64,000 nt of DNA from Atkinsonella hypoxylon. Taxonomy: Eukaryota > Ascomycota > Sordariomycetes > Hypocreales > Clavicipitaceae. Below, piece by piece: positions 55,695-64,000 of the stretch; position 1 is the stretch's first letter, and each line of letters begins with the position of its first letter. The notes below the pieces were generated by a model. The model searched no databases. It saw nothing but the letters and a program-made list of their open reading frames with translations, and was not told where the DNA came from. Where the stretch lies: assembly GCA_000729835.1 (NCBI GenBank), contig JFHB01000016.1, positions 186,001-250,000 on the forward strand. The letters run 5' to 3'. A program made the position numbers and the translations under genes.

Positions 55695-58579
55695 GGTGAC
55701 AGCAACCGCCGTAAAAGATGTCGGTCATGGGAATGTGTTGAACATGGGAGCATTCGCGTCGGGAGTTTTCTTGCGTATTTATCGCGTTCCTATGTTCCCG
55801 ATTCGTCCCGTCCCGTCCCGTCTTGATTTTTTTTTACCTAGACCACTTTCCTTCTTGCTTCATGGAGTGATGGCCGTGATGGCCTGTCGCCAATCACAGA
55901 GGTGTAAGCTGATGCGAGACAAGCCCCATTCATCTTGTGTCTCTGCAGGATGCTCCGCCATTTAGAATCGCTGATCCAAGATGCTTGGAGATTACGGAAG
56001 ATAAGAGGCCAGAATTGCGTGGGAATCCCTGTAATATCCCGTAATTCGCTGTGGGGTCAGGATCCCCGTAGCTGCTACATCGGGATCAAAGCCGGCCACT
56101 AAGAGAGACTTTTCCGGATTTAGTTAGATCTAGTTGGAAATTCGGAAGCTCCGACTGGGTAAAGAGTGGGTGGCTTTACGCCAGCCTGCCTGATTGGTCC
56201 ACCGCCGTCTACGTGACTACGTCCTCCCACACCGCGCACGGCGTGGCGCACACCGTTGGCAAATATCGAATTCGGCAATTTTGGCAGCGGGAAAGCATAT
56301 CGGTGGAACCTCCTTCCCGCTATCCTGAGCGAGAGAAGGAGAACCAAAAGCTCGTGGGGGAAGAATCAGCATCAGCCAATAGGCCAGAATATCCCCGAGC
56401 CCTCTCGGCTCATTATGCGAATGCGAGCCGCAAAGAGCCAACACTTGGCTATCCGAGTGATCGGGTTCGTACTTACGGCTTTGCTTGACTCTGCACAGTC
56501 AAGGATCCCTAATAGCTGGCCGAGAAGGCGTTGAGAGAAAAGCCACAAGTCCTGAAAATACAAGTTCTGGATTTTATTACATATCGAGTTCTACTAACAC
56601 GGGCTTGCGACAATATTGTAGTCTTTCGTGCAAATAGTATCCAGCTGTCTTCGTATATCCTGGCTTACTGAACATAAAGATGGACTGGAGGATAAACCGA
56701 AAGAACTAATAATCCAGCGTAAGGGTTAGCGGATTACAACCTTGCGTCGTGGCGTAGCCTCCCACGAAGTCGCGTGTATTCCACATTCACTCTTCTCATG
56801 ACCATTGGAAGAAACTGTTGCCATAGTACGTCATGTCATGAAATTGAAGGCACATACAGCGTCAATTGACATCTACCCACAATCTGTAGACGACATGTCC
56901 ATATCCTGCTCCAACGTGACTCTCCCTAGAACAACCGCTGATTATTTTTAGAATTTCTACACTCTCTTATTCTGCCTCAGAGCACAACATCAGACTTCAA
57001 ACGGCAACCGCAAGGGCAACTATGCACACTGGCATGTACCCTTGTAGTCTGTCCGGTTTCGTACCATTACTTGTTCGAAATGCTCTGAGAGTGTGTTGCA
57101 TGAGGTTTTCAATTGGCAGCAGGCTTAAATGCGTCACCAGATGGCAAGCATGGAAGTTGTAGGTTGGGTAGAGGTCAAATAGCAAGACGAACACTACAGT
57201 GATCCTCAACTTGCCTAGCACATTTTCCAACGAGGGGATAAACTAGGTTTTCAACGTACCGGCACGAGGAGCCAAAAGATGGGCGTACATCTCCACATAA
57301 TCGCAGGGCGACTCTTAGACAACGTCATTGCTTTTTTATCTTCTTTTCTTCTTCGGAGAAAAAGGTCGCATTCGGACTGCGGAGTAAATCAACTGACAAG
57401 CGACAAGCCACCGCAGCGTCAAAAGCAAAACTCCCTCGCCGCCGTTTTCTCCACAAGAAATCGTCAAGTCGTGTCCCTTCGTAGAGCTTGTGTCCGTCCA
57501 TCAACCGAAGTAATATGACATCGTCATGGCAGTAAGATGCAGATTGCATCGAAGCATATTCGGCCGATGACTGGCGCGGCATTCCACGTCAAGCTAGGAC
57601 CCGGCAGCCTTGCCCTCGGACATGCAGTCCGACCGTGGACATGTACCCCAGCTGAGATGGATGGCCAAGATTCATTGCGACCTGTGCCTTGGCATCGCAA
57701 AGCAGGAACGAGGCAGTCGTGGACTGGTGGCTACATCGGGCCAATGTCACCGTCACCCCTGGCTTACACAGGTCTGACAAGGCGTGGCTGACCCCTTTTG
57801 CGAGGCGGAGATTTCAGCTCGTTGTAAGCATGTGCATGTTCACTATGACGACAATTCGCATTCCGTTTCCTCGGACGTTAACCTTGGTTCATAGCGCCTC
57901 GTTTTAGACTGTACGGTTACAATTGGAGAGAAGTGGAACTTTGAGTCCTGAACCGTGAGGGCATCGCCGTCGTCTATTTGGCGGTGGCTTACTCCTCAAT
58001 ACTTGAGTTCCGCCAATCAAGGACAGAAGGCACAGACACGCACTGTTGTCTCCTGTCGACATCATGTATCGACCATTTTGACTCGTAAATGGCCAATTAG
58101 CGGTGTGCTCTCGGTTGCCTGTTGGTTGCCTGTTGCCACAGATCTCATACATCTCCTGCCGGTCAAAAGGCGGAAAGACAGAGGGGTCTCCATCATTTGG
58201 CTCGCGAGGCTTTGTCTCAGGGACCTGAGAAACCCTGCGGCAACATATTCCATGGCTGATGCCATCGCTCACCGGGCTGACTGGCTGTAAATGTCTGGCG
58301 TGCAGCTACTCCCATCTGGAGCCGGTGACGTCCGTTGCCAGCACATGTAGACGCCGTTGTACTTGAATCTCACTTGCGGCGATGGAGAGATCAGGCAAGA
58401 GTAAGACACGATCGGGATGAGACTAGTGATTACTCTCCATGTCATGAACCATAATGGCTAGGGCGACATTGGGCCTTGTGGTTCCCACTTTGTCGGCAGC
58501 CATCTCCATGCAGAAGCTCGGTGTAAGTCGAGCTGGCGATGACCCGCGTCGTTATGAAGCCGGCTGTCGTATTTTTCTG
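55695..58579. other. 2.9-kb gene-free stretch
   Basis: 5' flank of fluG on the left and of the small secreted gene on the right. The only notable sequence near fluG is 'cgtcccgtcccgtcccgtct' (55804-55823), short CCCGT repeats, followed by a T run. Frames at 57904-58272 and elsewhere have no motif. Nothing else recognised. Confidence 0.55.
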
Positions 58580-58587
58580 TATAAATA
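58580..58587 (+). promoter_or_regulatory. TATA box of the small secreted lysozyme-like gene
   Basis: TATAAATA 124 bp upstream of the ATG, followed by a C/T-containing leader 'ccccttctttcagacgctta' and 'acacaagtcattacag' before the start. Spacing fits a strong TATA-dependent fungal promoter of a secreted protein. Confidence 0.6.
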
Positions 58588-58710
58588 GGGCCCTGGAGAC
58601 GCTGATAGATCCCCTTCTTTCAGACGCTTAGAAGCACATTAACACAAGTCATTACAGAAACACAATTGCCTCAGAGTCTATATTCAGCACCCTTCATCAT
58701 CACCACCAAT

Positions 58711-59310
58711 ATGAAGTTCGCCGGTGTCCTCGCCTACCTTGCCCTCGGCACCTCTGCCGCCCTTGCTGCTCCCGCCCTCGAAGCTAACCACGGGCCTCTC
58801 GCCGACCTGCCCGGGTTGAATGCTGTCCAGAGCAAACACGCCAGAGCCATCATTAGCAAGGCCCAGGCTGAAGGTGTTGGCCGACACGGCTGCGAGGCAG
58901 CCATTGCCACCGGTCTGGTCGAGGTTTGTGGAACAGCGCCCAGAAATCGCAAGTCTACTCCTAACAAAAAGCAATTTTTCACTAACATGTACATGAATCA
59001 GTCCAACATTCTCGTCTACGCAAACAAGAACATTCCTGCCTCCCTGGCGCTACCCCATGACAGCGTTGGCTCTGACCATGACAGCGTTGGCATCTTCCAG
59101 CAGCGTGTCTCCATCTACAAGAATATCAATTGCGACATGGATGTCGCTTGTTCTGTCGGCCAGTTCTTTGCCAAGATGAAGAGGATCAAGGGTTGGGAGA
59201 GCACGCCTGTTGGCAAGCTCTGCCAGAAGGTCCAGGGGTCCGCCTATCCCGACCGCTATGACAAGCGTGTTGGCGAGGCGACCAATATTTGTGCTGCTGG
59301 CGGCCTGTAA
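58711..59310 (+). CDS. small secreted lysozyme/transglycosylase-like protein
   Basis: 173 aa in two exons (58711-58923, 59002-59310). Signal peptide 'MKFAGVLAYLALGTSAALAA'. The mature part reads 'HARAIISKAQAEGVGRHGCE', 'AAIATGLVE/SNILVYANKN', 'PHDSVGSDHDSVGIFQQRVS', 'DMDVACSVGQFFAKMK' and 'KVQGSAYPDRYDKRV'. The intron is 78 nt, in frame and stop-free (donor GTTTGT, branch CACTAAC, acceptor AATCAG), so a naive frame inserts 26 wrong residues. The layout, with a Glu in 'TGLVES' followed by 'GSDHDSVGIFQQR' and a closing 'Q.SAYPDRY', matches proteins of actinobacteria that look like lysozyme-type cell-wall hydrolases, plus a family of fungal secreted proteins. A Glu-based muramidase-like role against bacteria is inferred; activity is not shown. 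Its neighbours are gene-poor. Confidence 0.85.
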   Translation: MKFAGVLAYLALGTSAALAAPALEANHGPLADLPGLNAVQSKHARAIISKAQAEGVGRHGCEAAIATGLVEVCGTAPRNRKSTPNKKQFFTNMYMNQSNILVYANKNIPASLALPHDSVGSDHDSVGIFQQRVSIYKNINCDMDVACSVGQFFAKMKRIKGWESTPVGKLCQKVQGSAYPDRYDKRVGEATNICAAGGL

Positions 59311-60429
59311 AGGGAAGATAAATGAATGGATGAGAGCGTGATCCTGAAAGCGCTTCGGTTTATGTATGCACTTCAACTCGCGAGTATAAGCTAGTCAAAG
59401 TATGATGACGGGATGAAGAACGAACATGGATAATTGCTGCTCTCGTCATTTCCATCTAGAATTTGAAATATAGCTGTTTATAACTGTGAGCCCGTTCGTG
59501 TCGACAGATGATAAAGTCTTTAGCCTTGCGACGGCTAAGGGATGTTATTACGTGGATAGACTGAGGAGCGTTCAGCTCATAGTTTCTTAGCCACTGAGTA
59601 GAAATCCCAGCCTACAGAGACAAATAGACGTTGTTAGTTTCTATAAAGGCAGATTGCTATTACTGCTGGGGTTGGCACTGCTTCAAGATCCTTCAGTTAG
59701 AGGGGAAAAAAAAAAAAGAAAGAAAGAAAGGCGGCACCTACCGTACAACCACGGCTGCAGCAAGTTGAGATAAATACAGCGGCGCGTACCTACTGGACAG
59801 GGAACCAAGAGCGCACGTGAAGTATAGGAATGAAGATTTCTTATACTGAGCGCGAGTGGTACAACGTGATTTCTTCCATGTCACCAGAAGACTCATCTGT
59901 GATCACTTAGCTCAAGGGGTTAATGATTCTTCTGGAACTCTGCGCCAAAGCACGTGTAGTTTGAAGTGGTGCAATATGATCACTGGAAGTTGCTATCGAG
60001 AGACAGCTTGATATCTCAGAGGCAGGGCCGTAAGGTTAGGAAGCTATAAAAGCTCGCGAATCACGCCAGGCGCAAGAATCAATGAAAGCTATGGGATCAA
60101 GATTCAAAATAAAATATTGTGCAACGATGAAGTTCATATTCAGTCATCCTTCTCTCTGCGGCCAACTGCCAATGCCCCCAGCTACCATGCCAGCTATGAC
60201 CACAGAAGATGTACGCACATGCAGAGCTCGTCCGCAAGCTCTCGTCTCTTTGCTCCTGTCCAAGCAACGGTGACCTTTCATCGCCTCGAGTATCTGGAGT
60301 GCCCTCCGGCAGTTTTCTCCACGAATAAACCATGTCCTGGAGCAGACGCCGAGTCCGCGAACTCCGTGGCTGTAAGGACTTACTGTCAGCTCGTGGCGGA
60401 CACGGTCCACTGTTGAGAACCAAGCAGCA
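59311..60429. other. 3' flank of the secreted gene and degraded sequence before the ATPase relic
   Basis: Contains an A-rich/GAAA microsatellite at 59704-59729. A good TATA box 'TATAAAAG' at 60045-60052 stands 37 bp before an ATG (60082) whose frame of 63 codons has no recognised domain. No supported gene. Confidence 0.4.
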
Positions 60430-63400
60430 CCTTGTACATTAGAATGCTTGCGACCAAGAATTGATGGGCGAAATGCGCCTAGGGACATGTCCAGGGAAAT
60501 GAGGCGAATCAAGACGGCTACCAGCATGCAAACAGCACCAAGGCCAATCGAGACCATCCACTCGCTTGCTGAGAGTGGTGCTGTGGATAGTGCGTTGCCC
60601 CCAATAGCGACGATGGTGACTTGATCGGCGATGATGAATGTGTTTACGGCAATGTAGAAGAAGTTCTTGTGGATGCCTTCAAGCACGTTCAGCTTATTGT
60701 CTAAGCGACGATTGCTGCGTTTGTCAATTGAGTTTGTGACGCAAGCTATGGTGGACTTACTTGAACAGATTGAAGATTTGCATCTATACGAATGTGTTAA
60801 AAAAACAAATATCTCTAGCGTGGACGCCCCGCCCGACCCAAGAAGCCCTACGAGGCCTTCCCCTTTGAAGTCAAGCAACAGGATTACAACAAGCTGGTAA
60901 ATGGCCTGGCCGATGATCATCTTCCACCCTATTGGGGAGATCAAGGGCGTCATTTTGGTATCAGGGGCTCGGCGGCTGTTACAAGCGCAAGGGCGGCAAG
61001 CGTATCCATTATAAGGTTGACCCAGAGGAGTTGTGCTGGTGACATAATGGACTTTCCTACTTCGCTATTGATCGACGAGATTGAATGTGAGAGCCACGGC
61101 GGTGATGTCGACCGTCAGTTGAAAATGGGATATGTCAATGAGTGCCTGTCCTTGCGACCTTTGGACCGAATACTTGCGTGAAGAAACTTCTTGATCACGT
61201 CGTTGACGCTCCTCCCCCACTCAATGGCTCGCACGATGGAAAAGAACTTGTCGTCCATGAGAACAATAGACGATGCTTCCCTGGCTACATCGGTCCCAGA
61301 AATACCCAGAGAGAAGCCTGCATCCGCGATTCGAAGCGCCGGGCCATCATTTGTACCGTCGCCAGTGACGGCTACCGTCTCACCAAGCTCTTTGAATCTC
61401 TTAACGAGAATATTTTTGTCCTCTGGAATTGATCGTGCTAGGACTAGAAGTCTGGAAAGAATATGGTACATCTTTGAGACAGACATCTTCCGGAATTCTG
61501 GTCCTTCCATGAATAGGCCGGACACAGTTAGAATGCCGCACTTGCGCGCAATGGCTTGCGCGGTCTGCAAATTATCCCCTGTCACCATTCTAACGGACAC
61601 TCCTGCTTTGTGAAATTGAGCTATAGCGTGGCAGACCTCCGGTCTCAAGGGATCTTGTATACCCAGGACCCCAGGAAACGTGAGCTGGCAGACCGTGAAT
61701 TGGAGCGCTTCTCCAGGAACGGATGATTCCACAGGCGGCCACGAAGGAACGTCTCTGTACGCAAGTCCAATCATCCTCAGCGACATTTGCCCGTATTCGT
61801 CGACAAAATCAGAAATGAATTGAATGCGATCTGGCGAGAGAGAGACGCCCTCGTTTAATGGTACGTCGGAGCTTTTAACCACCCGATTGCAACATCGCAG
61901 CAATATCTCTGGTGCTCATTTGAAATATACCCGGTAAGTCCCACTGTTCGTCTGCGTCACCGTGGCCATGTACTTTCTATAAGAATTAAACGGGTATATC
62001 TGCTCCATGCAAATGTTGGCTCGCTCTCTTGGAGGGGTCCCACGCCAAGCTCTTTCTTGAAAACTCAAGCAAGGCCGTCTCGGTGCTGGACCCGATGAAT
62101 GTCGACGAGCCGTCTTCTTGTGTTTCGAGTGCGGTGGTGTTAGCAGCAACTGACTTGACCAACACGTCTCTGATGTCGGGGTGAAATGATTCACAAAATT
62201 CAGGCAATGATCGTGATCGTAAAGATGAGTCATCTTCTGCAGTTCTCCCCATTGAAGTCTTTGAAAAGTCGTCGTGGTCCACGTCCCGGTCCCTGAAGCT
62301 ACTGTTTAAGCCGAAGAGTCCTACAGTGACAGTCATCTTGATCATAGTCAGAGTCCCAGTTTTGCCCGGACAAACAATCGTCGCATTGCCCATAGTTTCA
62401 CATGCAGACAAGACTCTCACGAGATTGTTGTCCTCGAGCATCCTCGTGACTCCATCGCTAGGGCAAGAGGGACGGCAAGTAGTAGTCCTTCAGGCACAGC
62501 TACGACTACTAGACTCATGAAAGTCATTAGAATTCGCAAGAAAATCTGCACCATCCCAACAGTGGGTGTCCCAGAGCCCCAGAGCTGCACGATAGCTTTC
62601 ACGGTAAAGATCGAAAAGAGAAGGATAGCAGCAGTGACGCCTGCAATGGCGATCTTATCTGCAATGATGCTCAGTTTTGCTTGAAGTGGCGTTGTCGTAG
62701 TCGGCTCGGTGAGTCCCATCTTGAGTTCGTCATGGATGCTATTGACACTAACGCCCGTGACGAGATAAGTGCCAGTGCCTTCTATGACCTCGCTTCCAGA
62801 TATCATGAAGGGGTCCAAGTATTCCGTGCTGTCATCGATAGGCAGCCTGGAGAGCGCAGCATTAAGAGGTTGTTTCGCCACATGTTCGGATTCGCCTATT
62901 ATTGACGATTCGTCGCAGCGAACTGAATAGCCTGTTACAAGAATGCCATCGGCAGGGATCAAGCTGCCTGGCGTCAATTGGAGAATATCGCCAACAAGAA
63001 TGTCGAATACGGATATTTCCAACGGCTTGCCCGATCGGATAGCTCTGGCTGCATGATCCTGTCTGATAGATGTCAGTCTTATCCGGATGGACAGCATAGA
63101 GCTCGGCTACAAAGAACGGACCTATCCTCTATCCCAGCAACAATACAGAGGAGGATGAGCACTCTATTACTCAACACAATCAGAATCAGCCCAAAAATGC
63201 TCTTTTCCTTCTTCGCAGGTAATTGATTAGTCCCATAGATTTCTTCTGGATTGCGGCTTGTCACTCCCTGCGCCCAATGGGTCTCCATTACTTGATTGAC
63301 ATGTCTCTGAGGAAATTCCGGCCAGAAGGTCCGTCTACAAACCATGGGCCAGGCCGTTAAGTCCCCCGAGTGCCTGGAGTTGGCAATACCCCTTGAGGCT

Positions 63401-63430
63401 ACTATATCGGTCAAGGTTGTCACAGATAAT
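60430..63430 (-). pseudogene. decayed P-type Ca2+-ATPase (PMCA/Pmc1-like, type IIB) gene
   Basis: Pieces of a P2B ATPase lie in order but in different frames: 'LQALGGLNGLAHGL' then a TAG (63335-63337); 'IYGTNQLPAKKEKSIF'; 'FDILVGDILQLTPGSLIPAD'; 'CDESSIIGESEH'; 'FMSLVVVAVPEGLLLAVPLA'; a frameshift near 62465; 'CETMGNATIVCPGKTGTLT'; 'RVYFK' followed by a TGA (61916-61918); 'PEILLRCCNRVVK'; 'VRMVTGDNLQTAQAIARKCG'; 'GDGTNDGPALRIADAGFSLG'; and 'SPIGWKMIIGQAIYQL'. The phosphorylated Asp of 'DKTGT' is Gly and the Thr of 'TGES' is Ile, so even a repaired chain would lack catalysis. Transmembrane segment 2 and its surroundings are missing between 'LLCIVAGIEDRS' and 'AARAIRSGK'. The intact family pumps Ca2+ into the vacuole or out of the cell. 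Confidence 0.85.
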
Positions 63431-64000
63431 GAAAACGGGTGCTCTGGGATGCTGGTATGAAGTGGTCGCCTCAGATCGCTTCACTTATTATCAGGAAAAG
63501 TTGTGCAACAAGACACCGATGGGAATCTAGAGGCGGAGCAAGCGAGGCTCATAGTCGTCACCGGCGAGAAGTCTAAATCGGGACCGTCCAAACCATCTGG
63601 GATAGGAATCTCAAGATGACCAGACAGGCCGCTCTTTTGTGGGCTGAATGAGGCTGGGAATGGCTTTCCCTACCTCGATCTCCAGTTGGACGAATAACTC
63701 CTTTTTGACGACCAGGTAGTCATCTTGACAATCTGTCATCCTCATGGGCTTCATCTTCCTAAGATCAATGTGAGCTGGCGGCGACGACCAAGTCACAGCA
63801 AGAGACGCAAAGCCACTAACAGCTGAACAGATTGCGATTGTAGGCGCTCGCTGCCTCCTTGTCGAAATATCCGGCGGCTCGAAAGCTTCATGTCCTGGCG
63901 AACGCACCATCACAAAAAGAGATGCCGAGTTGTTGTAAGTGAGCACAGTGAAAGCAGTCTCCGCGCGTGCAGGCGTTTGATGCTAGGTATCGTAACAGCA
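63431..64000. other. right window edge, possible upstream part of the ATPase relic
   Basis: A minus-strand frame at 63611-63946 (111 codons) contains 'DDYLVVKKELFVQ' but no recognised domain. It may be unrelated or a scrambled N-terminal part of the relic. The window ends here. Confidence 0.35.

Noticed and set aside
58924..59001. 26-residue insert in the lysozyme-like protein
   Set aside because: It has donor, branch point and acceptor, and its removal restores 'GLVES', so it is an intron.
1..64000. tRNA, rRNA, CRISPR arrays or intact transposases
   Set aside because: No cloverleaf with A/B boxes, no rRNA-like stretch, no regularly spaced repeats and no transposase or reverse-transcriptase motif were found on reading both strands; a dedicated scan could still find a diverged tRNA.

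Overview
The window is fungal nuclear DNA. Genes are split by short (about 50-110 nt) GT-AG introns with CTNAY-type branch points. The products are ascomycete proteins: a Sec2-type Rab GEF, Sed5 syntaxin, Pmt4 O-mannosyltransferase, SF3a1/Prp21, Snx3/Grd19, FluG, a Zn2Cys6 regulator and a CYP504-like P450. A filamentous ascomycete of the Sordariomycetes, probably Hypocreales, fits best; genus cannot be read from sequence alone. Exon boundaries below were chosen by reading splice sites and checking that phase and family motifs are restored across each junction.

Layout. 0-10 kb: an SDR oxidoreductase (minus), a small secreted LysM-like protein beside the wreck of a CBM18/LamG-like chitin-binding gene (minus), a zinc sorbitol/xylitol-type dehydrogenase (plus) and sed5 (minus). 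11-19 kb: one very large, mostly disordered protein (about 2,410 aa) in three exons, whose second intron, if retained, ends the protein at about 887 aa. 19-34 kb is accessory in character: a decayed MFS transporter lying between two copies of a 49-bp repeat, a Zn2Cys6 regulator, a PaaK-like adenylate-forming enzyme read divergently from it, a decayed haem-oxygenase-like (PF14518-type) gene, a decayed amidohydrolase, an intact DUF1264/oil-body-associated-like gene and a CYP504-like P450. 37-50 kb is housekeeping: sec2, pmt4 (with a 172-aa tail ending in RDEL), SF3a1, snx3 and a calcineurin-like phosphoesterase. 51-64 kb: a fragment of a Rim2-type mitochondrial carrier, a VOC/glyoxalase-fold protein, fluG, a small secreted lysozyme-like protein and a heavily decayed P-type Ca2+-ATPase.

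How the genes relate. sed5, sec2, snx3 and pmt4 all serve the secretory/endosomal system but are not a cluster in the metabolic sense. The 21-34 kb stretch could be a small metabolic neighbourhood for aromatic acids (regulator, carboxylate-activating enzyme, phenylacetate-hydroxylase-type P450), part of which has been lost. Six recognisable relics (possibly seven) in 64 kb is the striking feature: several keep ancestral intron positions, so they are old genomic genes decaying in place rather than retrocopies. No tRNA, rRNA, CRISPR array or intact transposon was recognised.
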